64,000 nt of DNA from Lucifuga dentata (taxonomy: Eukaryota; Chordata; Actinopteri; Ophidiiformes; Bythitidae). The stretch covers positions 1 to 64,000 of the forward strand of contig VXCM01001510.1 in NCBI GenBank assembly GCA_014773175.1. Reading direction: 5' to 3'. Every line of letters begins with the position of its first letter. Position 1 is the stretch's first letter. Shown here one piece after another: positions 35,486 through 48,329 of the stretch. Under the pieces are notes generated by a model. It was not told the origin of the DNA, searched no databases, and saw only the letters and a program-made list of their open reading frames with translations. The position numbers and the translations under genes are program-made.

Positions 35486-38400
35486 GGCCCACCAGTCTGA
35501 TTTAGCTTTTTCCATCAATATAAATTCAGACTTTTAGAGTCAGACTTAGAGTCAGTTCAGATTCAGGGAGGATGAATCTTTTATTTATTTTTTATTTTTA
35601 TTTTTAATTTATTTATTTATTTTTAGTTTAATGTATAATAATCTACTCTTTCATGAATCAACATACCCATTTCAACAAACTCCTGAAAGTTGGTTTGTTT
35701 TGGAAATGGGATCATATAATTTTGCCGCACTGGCAATTTCAACTCATTTGAAGAAAACCAAACTTCATGAGTTCATAACAGAGATTTTTTTTTTTTTCTT
35801 TTTTTTACAGTGTGAATGTGAGCCAGAAGCAGAGTTTTGGGCTGAATGACCTCACTGGTTTCAAACTGTTCTGATTGTGTGGGTGACACAAAAGGTGAAT
35901 CGCAGCTGACCATTGACCGCAGTCTGAGCACAGCTGGTATGGCAACAAAACGGGCTCAGCAGGCATCGTGGCGGCTAGCGCATTAGCCAGACAGCTGGGT
36001 AAAGAAGGAAAGAACTGCCAAGGAAAAGGACGGCGGTCAACAAGGTAAATGTTTACACCGGGTCAGAGTTTTCCTTTTCAGACCAATGATCTGGGTCTCT
36101 TACAAAACCCGTGTCTACTTCTACTCACAAGTGAGATTTCAGCCAGCAAGAGAGTCTAAATAAGGAGTAACTTCATAAAAACACAATGTTTTTTTTTTTT
36201 TTTTTNTGTGTATGGGCACATGTTGTGAGGAACTAAACAGTTGGAATTACGCTCAGCGACCAGTCATTGAGTAAACACACAATGAGCGACAGAAAAGCTC
36301 TGTGGTGGACAAAAAAGGGAGAAAAAAAGCCGTGGGCCCTGAGAAAAGTGAGCCATTCTGTTCACAAAGAGCCGCTTAGGGTNAGAAAAAAAGCCGTGGG
36401 CCCTGAGAAAAGTGAGCCATTCTGTTCACAAAGAGCCGCTTAGGGTGGATTGGTGGATTGAGGGAAGGAAAAAAAGAGGGCTAAAACACTTGTGGGCTCA
36501 GGGAACTCTATAGGGGAGTGAAAATGGAATAAGCCAGCAAGCACTTGAGGGTCCCGCCGAGCACCTGAATGGGATAGAGGGGCGGAGCGCCGGAGGGGGG
36601 TCCGTGGAAGGTGAATGGGCTGCTTTTTGGGCCCAATTTGTCTCTTTTCACCCCGCTCGGCCTGCCCCGGCTCTGACAGATGTACAAAGAGGGAGCGGCG
36701 CTGGGCCACTCATCCACATACGGCCCTGAGCAGCTGTCACTTTTGTCAGACAAGTTAATCAAACAAATGCCACCGTACCTCCTTTTTAACAGGCAGAGGG
36801 GAGGGAAGGGCGATAGAGACCCTGAGAGATGACATGTGTGTCCTCCATCAATTCACCTCATCAATAAAACCAGCAGGAGCCCACAAAGGAGACAGCTCCA
36901 TTAAACTTGTATTTCCCTCAGGGCCGGCCGCAGCCTTTTTGGGGCCCAATTCCAGAATTAGCTTTGGGTGGCCCCTGTTATCCATTGTGCCTGCGGGAAC
37001 GTTTTCAGGAATTTTCATTTGTTTCACACCAAGGAAACAGGAACCATTTTGGTACCAGAACTACAGTCCCTGATCCACTCTTAGTTCCTACAGGTGCTCT
37101 CATGATTCAGGAAATGCAGGGAAGCGCTCACAAGACAAAATGTTGCTGATTGATCAGAGAGGTTTCCCCCGTCCAATCAGCTGCTGCACTATAGCCATGC
37201 TGAAATAACATTCAACAACTAACAACAACTAAAAAAACATTCATTTAATTGTACAGGATTCACAAGTGATCCTCTAATTCCATAATCTCAACGATACAAG
37301 GAATACCAGCAAGGAACCATATAGATGCTACTTCTGATAGTTGTCGGTAAAGTAGTTCCTAATTTAGTTCTGAATTTTAGGTCCGATAGTACCTTATATT
37401 ATCATCTAATCAACTATCTAATCAAATCTTCACTTTATGAAGACCATAAGGCTCTGGGTTTTTGGGTTTTACCAATTTTCACCAATAAGATTATAACTTT
37501 CTTAAAAGAAACAGAATCAATTTAAACCAATCACTTTATGAGCCCACTCATTCAAAACCGGTTGTTTCCTGTTGCATAAGGTTCTGTTCAGCACATTTTG
37601 CTGAAATGAGGTCCTCTAGTGGTGAGGCCAACCCAGAAAATGAAAACGATCTATTTATGCACGAGTTCCTTAGATTAACGGCAATCAAGAAGAATACCAA
37701 ACTGCAAAAGTTGATTCATATTGGAAAAAAAGGTTGTAATAGTCTCATCACTTTGCCAGATATTTTTGCTTTGTTTTAGAGAAAATGACATTTTAAGGAC
37801 CTGATAACTGAGAAAGACAGATTTCTCTGGTTCTAGTTTTCCGTCTCAGGATGATCGTGGCTTTCATGTCCTTTTCTGTTTCCTCCCAGAAACAACTAAG
37901 AAAGCTCACAGAGGATTTAAGTGCCAAAAGGAATGAAGTAGAGAAACAAAATGCCCTCTCAGTAATTATGAAGGACTCTAAGCTGCTTACAGACTTCATT
38001 AAACAGAAGTGAAACCTTTTCAGAGCTGTTTTCAACAGTCACACACAGTCAGTCTTACATTTCCGCTCAGCTGGCCTTTTTTTTTATTATTCAGATCTAC
38101 GACTATTATTTTCCTCCCTATTGGATGTGTAATCCTGTTACAGTTATTTACTTCAGCCTGAAGAGATCACATGAAAAACACAAGCAGGAAATGATGCAGT
38201 ATTGAAATCATACTGGTTATGGATGTTGGTGAAATACATCCGTTCATTGTCTTTAAAAAAGTCATCTGAGCTGGACGGCCAATCAGATACAGTGAAACGC
38301 TGCAAAAAAAAAAAAAAAAAAANAAAAAAAAAAAAAAAAAAGTCTTCTCGATTTTGTTTTTTCCAGATGAAATAAAAATGAATGTGAATTAATGAGAAAA

Positions 38401-39394
38401 ACAACTCCAGGAAGACGTGACATAAAGACAGAAAATACTTTGTAAAACCTGTCTGTGAAGGTTCGTCTCAGTCATGTAGGAGATATGATGTCTAGAAAGT
38501 TAAAGTTGAGTCACTGGACTGGAAAAAGTAGTTTGAAGATGTTCGTCATTCATCTGAAAGGCTTCTTCAGTTCTAACTGTAGCAGGAACAGTTAGCAGCA
38601 TTTACTTTGGGGGACTCAATAAAGGGAAAATATAATCACGCAATCGAGTCCCCTCTTTCATAAATGCTTGTTACTGGCATCTTTTAGCATTTAACGTGAA
38701 AGAGGTGTTAGTGCAGTGTTTCTTTATTTACATGTCAGGGAAGCGATTCACAAAACAAACTACGCAAAAAATTAATACCTATTTCGATCTGGTGGTAAAT
38801 TTTAATGGTATGAAATTTGGGCAATGTTTGAAGCTGAATTTGCCTCATATGTTATAAATAAATTTAATATTTTAAGTCCACTCATTTGATCAGCTGGTGT
38901 AATTAAATGGTGAGTTTTGATCTGATCTCGCTCACATTCTAGTGGCTCTCAGCCTCTTCCTCAAGCTTCACCTGTGTGTGTGCTGTGGGTCTGTCTCACA
39001 TCCAGATTCCCAATGTGTGGATTTCTTCTGCATCTCTCTTATATTGGCGTCAATCTCGTAAAATGCAGAGCTTGAAAGCAGGGAATTTAGCATTTAACGT
39101 CTGTTTTGCAATGACACTGGAAGAAGCCGTTTTAAATGTGGCTCTTAAACGCAGCTCATTACACGTCGATCTTCACTGGCTTTTGCCTGAGACACACCTG
39201 ACAACAACATGTCGTAATGGTAGCATGAAGCTGTATAGTTAACTTGATTTTTTTTATGCATTACTTCCATTGACTTGCAGTCAAGAGTGATGAAAATCAG
39301 CTTGACCTCAAACTGATTAGCTTCTATTTCAAAACACACACAGTATATAATGATACAGTATGAAAAAAGTGTTGTGGTTATCATGCTGAAAAAT
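35486..39394 (-). other. intron, 3.9 kb without exon
   Basis: T- and A-rich runs (35575-35630, 35787-35808, 36189-36205, and 38304-38341 around N 38323). A 63-bp exact duplicate flanks the N at 36383. A higher-complexity GC-richer stretch at 36450-36790 may be conserved non-coding sequence. No coding exon recognised. Confidence 0.5.
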
Positions 39395-39535
39395 TCTTAA
39401 GGAACACCGAGACACACCGAGAGTGATGTGAATAAACGACACGAAAGTGCAAATTTTTCGGATGTGCATTTGTCTCAGTAAATATATTCAGACCAAATGC
39501 GATGCAATTTTTGCAAATATTTTTATGCGCTCAAC

Positions 39536-39601
<66 letters not shown>

Positions 39602-40072
39602 NNNNNNNNNNNNNNNNNNNNNNNNNNNNNNNNNNNNNNNNNNNNGTATTCTGTGTTCATTAAATATAAAGAAGGATCCTGTTTGATACGGGAATTAAAG
39701 CTTTATCATGGCCGCTTTTGGACATTCTTCAGGATGACCGTAGGTAAATATTCATTAAGATCGTTAAGATAATGAAGCTACGTTGTCTTTATACTCGTTG
39801 GCTTTATAGTTTGTGTCCGTTTTATCACACAGTCAGAATTCTGTAACACATAAACAATCAGATGATCCGCCATGTTCAAGTTTTCAGTGTGATGTTACCA
39901 GCAAACAACGCTTTGATTGGTCTAATGTGTTACATTCGCAGTTTCGTCAAGCGAAACTCTGTCCTTGATGTGAAAGGCTCCATTAACAGGACGCGAGTTC
40001 AAAAAATATTATTCACGTGCGAAATATTCGCACAAATTATTCGCATCTGGTGTGTAATGGCCTTTAGTCTGA
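39395..40072. mobile_element. probable family D MITE containing a long poly-A and a 44-N gap
   Basis: Right end CATCTGGTGTGTAATGGCCTTT. The left side shows ACACACCGAGAGTGATGTGA and AACGACACGAAAGTGCAAAT. The solo end at 19249 has AAAGGCCATTACACACCA then AACGACACGAATAAATG, so the two resemble each other at the termini. Left boundary is approximate. Confidence 0.5.
39602..39645. other. assembly gap (44 N) after a ~64-base A run
   Basis: A run of about 64 A residues (39538-39601) leads directly into N, then unrelated sequence. The A-run length is unlikely to be accurate. Confidence 1.
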
Positions 40073-40881
40073 AGTAAAGAAAATAAGTTTCCACACTTTT
40101 CTCAGTCCTTTCTATGTTTTGTCTTATTATTTGTTGCTATAGCAACCTAATTTGAACTGCAGAAAGAAAAATAAAATCTAAAATCAAGTGTTGTTTTTCT
40201 TTCTTGCTTCCTCTAGGTGCAGTGATCTGCTTTATAATAATGTATACATTATTATCTCTGAAAAAATTGCTCCAAATGCAGAAATGCTGCAAATATCAAC
40301 ACAAAGATGCAAAAAGAAAAATGCTACTTAATAAAATGATATGCCATAAGTGCTGCAGGCCAGTAGGGGGCGTGAGGATCGCCTTTTGATTCAATATGTC
40401 AGCTTTCTGATCTTGCAACTCTTCAGCAATGTATCTTATAAATTCAAACAAACATTCCAACATTTATTTCTTAAAAGACTTTTAGGATTAGAATATACCT
40501 AAAAGGTCTTACGATGAACATGTTTTGCAGTGTGACTCATAAGGAATCAGTTAGGCTGCAGCTACTCTAAATTTAATTCCCATTAATTTATTTCTTATAC
40601 TCCTGAGTAGCAGTTTTGATTTTTTACATGAAGGGACTTGATCACAAACATGTCATCTTCTTTAACCTAGTGTCAGAGACTCATTGGAGCAGAAAAAGTC
40701 TCAGGCTGATGTTGTGTTTCCGTGCTGCCTGAGCTCTCTGTTGATTAAACTGTTCACTTGGTGTGGCTGAGGGGCCGGCATATCGTGACCGGAGCCGCAA
40801 AGTGGTGGTGAAACGTCCCACAGACAGCCAAGTGGTTATAAAAGCAGCTCCACGATCAGCCCAGTCCCACTATCAATACTA
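40073..40881 (-). other. intron, no gene
   Basis: AT-rich unique sequence. The CAGTAGGGGGCG motif near 40361 resembles a CTCF core (inference). Confidence 0.4.
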
Positions 40882-41767
40882 CACTGCAAGAAATATCCAT
40901 CATTTAACTTGTTCAGTACGGAGTCTGATTTTCTTTAAACAACATCTTTAAACAAGTTAAAAAAACATAAAAAATCTGTCAGTGCCGTGAGATTATTTCA
41001 AACTGTTTCCAATATAAATCAACTGGTTTCAAGAAATCTCTGGAAACAAGTGCCAATTTCTTGATTTCAGTGCAGTGATCAGCCCTATTGTGTGTTGTTT
41101 CAACATGCTGACACTTGTTTCTGGAATTTGTAGAATACACAATACACCCAACAACCACCCAGCAACAACCTAGCAACCATTCTAGAGAATTCAACAACTT
41201 TCTAATGTCACAAACAACAGTGAGCAACCCCTAAGAAACTACTTTGTACACTTGGAACTCCTTAGCAACTACTTAGCAACCGTCCGCTAACTTCCTAGTA
41301 ACCACCTAGTATAAACAAGTAAAGCAAACCATATAGCAATGGTAACCATGTACCAACACCCTCATTGCTGTTTTGAAAATGTAAATTATTTGAGGTCTGA
41401 TGGTTTAGTTTAATCAGAAAGTAAGTATTATCTTTAGAAATTTTATATTTAAAAAAACATATATGTAGATTTGTACCATGATAAAGCTATATTAATACCC
41501 CCACAATTTGTCAGTTTCCTTCTATAAAGTGTGATTTTTGTTTTTCTTCACTGATCTGCTTTATTCTGTTTTTACATGTGGACACTAATTTCTTTAAAAT
41601 TCCTGAAATAAGTTGACTTGTTTTGGAAACAGGTAAAATAATCTCACTGCACTGACAGATTATTATGCTTGAATAAATTCACAATCTCAGGATTCAGTAA
41701 AAAAAAAATTACTTGAGATGGAGATTTTTTTTTTTTTTTTTTNTTTTTTTTTTTTTTTTTGCAGTGT
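40882..41767. mobile_element. family B element, copy 2
   Basis: Starts CACTGCAAGAAATATCCATC, ends TTTTTTTTGCAGTGT. It contains AAAAATCTGTCAGTGCCGTG and TCTCACTGCACTGACAGATT blocks and an internal CCAACAACCACCCAGCAACA minisatellite (41140-41320). The terminal T run holds a single N at 41743. Confidence 0.7.
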
Positions 41768-41906
41768 GCAATTTCCTCCCTCCCTCTCTTCCTTCCATAC
41801 TTAAACAACAGCAGAGACAACAACCTCAAATCCCCCAATCAGCAGCTTGATCTCACCTCTGACCCCTCATCCCGCTCCATCACAGCCGTCTCAGCAATGG
41901 TCTCTA

Positions 41907-42596
41907 CACTGCAAAAAAAAAAAAAAANAAAAAAAAAAAAAAGAAAAAAAAAGGGGTCCGGCCATAAAGTCTTATTTACTTAAAAAAGTGATAGTCTGGA
42001 TCTTTCATGATATTGAAACTCATTTCTGGAAAATTCCTGAAACAAGTTGATTTTTATTGGAAACAGGTTGATGTGATCTCACTGCACTGGCAGATTTTTT
42101 TCACTTGTAATTGTTGAAGTCACAGTCTGCCGTCAACAGTTTGCCGAATTTCTAAAATTTGGCAGTTGTGACTCCTGAAGTGTGAAGAAAGGCAGGATAA
42201 GAATCATTCAATAATCTGTTGAAGACAACAACAAAATCTGGCTATTATTTTCTGTTGAGTAGAAAATTTAATATAAATAAAAAGTAAAAAGTAAACATAA
42301 AAAAGAAATGAAAATGTNCCCCCCCCCCCCAAAAAAAAATTAAAAACAACAGTAAAATAAAATTAATCAATTTAAAAATCTGTGTTACTGTAAATTTTGA
42401 CGTGTGTATAATTTTGCTGTTGTGGAAATTAAAAAAAAAAAGGAAAATATTTAAAGAAAAGCTGTAAACCTTGAAAAGATTTACTAAGTGTGCAGAGCAC
42501 TAAAACCAACAATAAGAAATATATTAAGGATGACATTTTATGGACAGAAACGACCTCTTAGAACAGTTTTGGTTTTTTTTTTTTTTTTTGCAGTGT
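41907..42596. mobile_element. family B element, copy 3
   Basis: Starts CACTGCAAAAAAA with N 41928 in the A run, ends TTTTTTTGCAGTGT. It contains GATCTCACTGCACTGGCAGA. A C run next to an N lies at 42318. Only 139 bp separate it from copy 2. Confidence 0.7.
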
Positions 42597-42900
42597 AAAG
42601 CTGTCGGGGTGAGACAAGCAACAGCAGCAGCAGTGATTAAAAAGCGCTTTAACTTTCGTCACACAGAAGTGCAATTTGTCTGCTCGCCATGAAGCTGATA
42701 ACTACCCAAGGGCAACGGAAATACTTCAAATCAATCAATGAGCCGCAGTCCTAATCCCTCTCACCCCCCCACCCCATGCTGAGGCAGATTATGGGTATAA
42801 TTGACCTGTGTAATCCCTGTATCTGCAACCCAGCCTCAGGAGGGGGCGGGGTGGGATGATGGAGCGGGGAAGCGCTTTAAGGACCATTTATATTACACCA
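42597..42900 (-). other. complex intronic stretch, candidate conserved non-coding element
   Basis: Balanced composition, not repetitive, with AGCAGCAGCAGTGATTAAAA and AATCAATCAATGAGCCGCAG. It lies between repeats in the 32-kb intron. No coding frame. The CNE idea is inference from composition. Confidence 0.3.
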
Positions 42901-44257
42901 GGCAATGACTGGTGTCTTTTTTTACTTTTAGTTTTTATTAGGGTTGAACATTTAAACATTCTACACTCGAAAAATATCATTTTGTCATTTTCTATGATTC
43001 GTTCCTAAAGATATTATTTTCTAAAAACAAGATGTCTGTGCAGTGACTTCATTTCAGGCTTAAAAAAAAAAAAAAAAAAAAAGTACAAATCAACTGTTTT
43101 TGTAGTTATTAGGAAAATAAAATTTTAGGAGTTTATATGAAATATCAAGTCCTGATATCAGATTAGCTTGATTATTTGGAATGTAAAATATTGAACATTC
43201 ATCTCTGATAATGATGTACTGAAAAAAACTCTCTAGAGCTAGACTAACGCAGATGAAACTAGTTATAGTAACATCTGAGCAACCAGTAGGATGACTATAT
43301 TTCCTGCAACAATATTAAACAACCACCTAAGAACACTCTAGTAACGACATATTAAGATCTTGGAAACCAACCCAACTTCCCCAGCAATCACTGTACACAA
43401 AGCACTTACTTAACCACTAGCTACCCAGCAACCACCTCATAGCATTTTAGCAACAACAGCCATATTTGCTGTTTGGGGGTAAGTGTGTTGGGACAAAAAG
43501 GAAGCTGTGGGGGTATCAGTGCAGGACTAGATTTGGCTCAGGCTCAAGACATGGCTTTTTTTAATCAATGCTGCTAAGTATACCCCTCCAACACAGACAA
43601 ACACACACACACACACACACACCACCAGTATCTGTTTGCATTTAAGCACATCTGTTTTAATCCAAGCCTCTTCAGCCACTCCAACAAGTAAACCAGGGAG
43701 CGGGGCAAATTAATTTCCATCCTCCAACCCAACAAACTGATGAAACGACAGCGGGACTTTCCTCAGCTCATTTTCAATGCATTTGGTTTGAGGTCACACC
43801 AGCACTGATGTGGATTTATTTCAGAACTCAGTTAAAAGTGTCAAACAGGATTCCATCCACATCTACAAATTCGGTATAAAGCATCACACTGTGGGGTTAC
43901 AAAACAACCACACCTGAGCAATCACCAGAAATACACCCAAGCAACCAACTAGAAACATGCTTGAGAACATTCTCGTAACCACTTAAAATACCCTCGTAAC
44001 CAATCCAAATAACCAATCAACTCATGTTTAAGGATTCTTTTAGAATCAAATGCCATTTTTTTGTCGGGGGTGGGGGATATAACCACTGTGAAATACACCC
44101 AAGCAACCAACTAGAAACACACTTGGGAACATTCTCATAACCACTTAAAACACCCTAGCAACCAACCCAAATACTCATATTTAAGGATTGTTTTAGAGTA
44201 AAAATGCCATTTTTTTTCAAATTTTTGTCTCAACAATCTTACTTATTTTGTCTTATT
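42901..44257. repeat. CAACCACC-type minisatellites and a ~165-bp tandem duplication
   Basis: Degenerate CAACCACCTAGCAACC-type units at 43270-43450 and 43905-44170. Two ~165-bp copies, starting AATACACCCAAGCAACCAAC near 43929 and 44092, differ by about 10%. A CA run is at 43599-43622. Unique sequence lies at 43640-43880. No gene. Confidence 0.7.
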
Positions 44258-44818
44258 TTAAAGGACATATCGGTGATCGTGTATGTTTGAGCCCAAATAC
44301 AACACACATACATGTTACATAATGACAACCAATTTCCAAAACAAATAACCGTATTTTAGTTTTCTGTTATTCTCTTTCAAAATCAAATATTCAGGTGGTG
44401 CGCTCACTTTAAAATTCAATGTTTTAGCTTCTAACACTGATGTACAACTGTAGAAGGCTTTTAATTTAATCTTTTTAATTTATCAGAAAAAGCCATCTTT
44501 TCCTGGGACTATATTTCCTGGCAGACACACATTGTCTTTCGTGCAGTTCCATATTGGATAGGTTAAATAAAGTTACTTTGACAAAAAAAACCAAAACATA
44601 ATAGACATGTTGTTCGCTGTGATGGATTATTTATCTCAAGTGTGTTTCAAACCTCTAAACATTACTGGAATGAAATGAAGTCAATGTCAGTCTGGAAGGT
44701 AGGAAAAAAAATCTAAAATTTACTGCTATTGTAGTATTTTTTGGGAAATGATTGTGAATAACGTAACGTTTCTGTAAAGTGTATATATTGGGCTCAAACA
44801 TGCACAATGTTCCTTTAA
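44258..44818 (-). mobile_element. family A element, copy 8 (full length)
   Basis: Starts TTAAAGGACATATCGGTGAT, ends CACAATGTTCCTTTAA, TTAA at both edges. It shares GTTAAATAAAGTTACTTTGA and the GTCAGTCTGGAAGGTAGGAA block with copies 1, 4 and 11. Confidence 0.88.
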
Positions 44819-45827
44819 GATCCTGACACACACTGCTGGAAAACTGTTGATGACAAATTGCTTTGTATCGGAAACTGATCTCACAACGACATATTTTATC
44901 TCAAAAAAAAAAAAAAAAAANAAAAAAAAAAAAAAAAAAATTACTTTTAGGACTCACTGACATTTATTTAGCAGTGTGCAGACGAGGCCTGAGGAAATGA
45001 AAATAAAAACAACTTTGCCAAAGCTGCTTCTCCCAGTAGAGTGTTATGAAAGATTAATCATGATTTCACACACACACGCAAACACACACACACACACGCA
45101 CACGCACACGCACACGCACACGCACACACATCTGTTAGCAGTGCAATCTTTCCAGCAGCAGAATAAGTCACATAAAAATAATTCCATGATTGGATTGTTG
45201 ATCAGGACTGTGGGTAGTAAAAAAGACATAAAGTGGATCTCATTTCAAACACAAAAGTAACACATCTGATATTAATGCAGAAGCAAAAATAACAAGTATT
45301 TTTTTAATATGTCAATTATACCTCTGTGCAGCGTTTAGCAGAAATAACTAAGTAAACCTATTGAGAAGTATTCCAAAGTAGTGGTAATATATTTATTTTG
45401 GAGGCTACTTTTACTCCACTACACTTTGGAAAATATTTTACTGTTTTTTACTCCACTACATTTACATTTATCTATTTATTTATCTGTCTGGTTATTTTTG
45501 TATATTCACATTGTACATTAAACATTAATAGTAAAAGGGGTCATATCTTCAAAATGTCTTATTGGGTCACACCCTCCACCCCCCAATCTGTCAGAAGACA
45601 TATTAACGCGTCTTAATGCGTCTGGACTCATAATTCATGTCTTGAGACGTTGTTGTTGTTTTAACAGTATGAGTATTACAGCACATATGGAGCGTCTGCT
45701 GTTGTCACGTCCTCAAGTGCTGACACACATTCAGAAATAAAGAGGTCACAATCTTCTTACAGTGGCTGATGTATGAGAAGATATTTTGGGGTTAATGCAT
45801 GTCATAACCCCAATTAAACTCCACCGA
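44819..45827 (-). other. intron; A run with N 44921, CA/CG microsatellite, no gene
   Basis: An A run around the N at 44921 ends near TTAGCAGTGTGCAGA, suggestive of a family B end. A CACG/CA repeat is at 45067-45130. ACTTTTACTCCACTACA-type sequence near 45407-45460 is transposon-end-like. No exon. Confidence 0.5.
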
Positions 45828-46707
45828 AGGCCTGGTTTACACTTCACGCTCGCTACGCATACATTTATACCCACCTGGAATTATTTACACTAGTGCAGTG
45901 CCCATTGAAAACATGTCCGTTTGGAACGTGCCAGACTTTATGGTGTGTGCTGCAGCCTGCCATTAATTTTGTTCTGCATATCCTCATGAGCTAGTTTTGT
46001 GTGCTGTACCAGATGGGTTGAGACTGTGGCACTGGACCAGAGCGTATGCTGCCACACAGACTACTTTTTAGCACAGCTCAATTTGAGAACCGCTCATCCA
46101 AACAACTTCACACATGACACTGCACATCCTTGGGTCCTGAGCAATAAACCTGCTGAATTTCAACTTCATACAGCGCCGGGTTCTAGAGATGTTGGTGCCA
46201 CAGACAGAGATTCTGTCTTTATAGTTAGATTCTCACCTTTGTAGTTATGTCGATCTGGAGGGTTAAACGCTTTATCCACCAGGGGGCGACGTGAGACACC
46301 GTAACTTCATTTGTCCCAGAAGACCTTCACTCACCTTGAAACTGCTTCTGATTTTACTAAGCAACTAGTATAAACAACTATGGCGACAACGGAGGAGGTA
46401 GCCATTCTGCTTTTGTTATGAGGCTGAAGAAAATAGCAGCAGCGACAACACAGCGACGGTATGTGAGGCCATTTAACGAATCCGCGCTGATTCATGAGAT
46501 CGCTGCTTCCAGTAAACTCATGTTGAAGTTTTGTCCTGTGCTGCTGATGTCACATGACAAAAGTTTTCAATATTGCCCCTGCAATTTTTGTAGGTACTGC
46601 ATCTCATGTACGCGTAGCGTTAATTCTAGATGACAAGCACAAATAACGCTTCAAACCAATGCTGGCAGCCATCTTGCGCACGCGTAGTTAAAGTATGAAC
46701 CAGGCCT
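45828..46707. mobile_element. family C MITE-like element (AGGCCTGGTT termini)
   Basis: Left AGGCCTGGTTTACACTTCAC; right, inverted, AGGCCTGGTTCATACTTTAA. Sub-terminal CGCTACGCAT and ACGCGTAG pair as well. Length 880 bp with no transposase. A diverged relative lies at 21378-22300. Confidence 0.8.
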
Positions 46708-46937
46708 AACCTTTGCCTTCATATCGACAGGAGAAATGTTCCCGCACAGACACAAAACCTGTCTTGATTGTTGTCCAGAATGGACACAGACATGGACACT
46801 GACACAGACATGGACACAGTTCTGTACATGATACATTTAGGTGTCTACACGTGGCTGCGTTCAACAAATGCAAATACGAAATCTTAACATGTCCTGGTGT
46901 TTAATTAAGCCAAAGAGCCAGCTGAACAATGAAACAA

Positions 46938-46979
<42 letters not shown>

Positions 46980-48329
46980 TATACACCTGTTGGCATCACT
47001 GCTTTTTGCTTTTCTTTTTTTTCTTTTTTTTTTTAATCAAGAAATTTCAAGTTGATTTGAATTGGAAACAGAAATAATCTGATGTCAGATTTATTCATTT
47101 ATTTATTTATTTCCACTTGTTTGAAGAAAATCAGACGTTCAGGAACTCAATTATAGTTTCAGAAGTGAATGCTCAAAGTGGACAAAAAACTGAGTACTGT
47201 TAACAAAATATCCGTGTCTCAAATCTTTTCTCTTTGATTGAGTCCTAAACTTTTGTTAAAAAGAATTATTAGAACCAAGCGACACTCGATTCTAATGTAG
47301 TGATTTGATTTTGTTTAAAGAAAACACAAAATTCAGTAACAAAATGAAGTTCAGTTCACTTTACAGAAAAAATGAATGGTGGAACAGAAACAACTTTAAG
47401 CATAACCAATCAGCATTAAATCTGTATGCGTGTATGTGTGTGTGTGTGTGTGTGTGTCGTAATCCTTCAGCAGAAGAAAAGCACAAAACACATAAATACA
47501 CCAAGTTAGAGGGGGAGGGGCCACAAACAAAGCAAAGATTAGGCAGAGTCCATCCTGATCTTACTCTAAGAAGATAACCCTAATACACACACACACACAC
47601 ACACAAAGTCAAGCTTTTCATCCTGTCTGATGAAAAGCTTGACTTTGTGTGTGTGATCCTGTCTGTAGATAATTCATGATGCAGTTAAAATAAATAAATA
47701 CATAATATGAATATAGTAATAATAGTGCTATTTTTGAATTTTTTAATCTATTTTAATTTATTTGCATAAATATATTTTTATTAGATTTTTTATTATTTGA
47801 TAACATTTCAATTTATATACTTTTTCTTTTCTTATTCTATTTTTTCTGCTTAATTGCTACTTGAACAGAGTTGTAACTTGTTATCTTGTTGTTGTATTCA
47901 GTGTCGTTAAAGCTTTCTTGAAGACCTAAATAATAAAATATATATAAAAAACGGAATCAGAAAAACGGACAAAACAAAACACTGCCTTCACACCTCAGAG
48001 TTGTATGTTAATCTTTCTTGTCACCTTTAGCCAGTTGAAAACATGCCAAGACAAGAAAAAGCACAACAGAGCCGCAGAGACGCTTTGGGCAAAAACTGAT
48101 CCATGATGACAAGAGTGAGAAAATCCAGCAAACACACAGCGAAGGACATGTGTGTGTCAGGATGAGTCAGGACGAGGACACGGGACGCATCAGACCTCCA
48201 GGATACAACACACCTGCATGAGTAACATACAGTCAGGGAATGAAAGACTATGAGATATTACTGAACATTTTAAAGGATGTTAAGGATGTTTCTGCTGTTT
48301 TTCAGAGATTTTTTCAAATTCTAAAATAA
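46708..48329 (-). other. intron, no gene; CA/TG microsatellites
   Basis: CA run at 46941-46976, TG run at 47429-47457, CA run at 47585-47605. The remainder is AT-rich or unique. No splice-flanked coding sequence. Confidence 0.55.
47596..47655. repeat. 27-bp-arm perfect hairpin next to a CA repeat
   Basis: Left arm 47596-47622 and right arm 47629-47655 (core AAAGTCAAGCTTTTCATC) pair perfectly around CTGTCT. ATCCTGTCTG occurs both at the loop and again just after the right arm. Confidence 0.9.
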
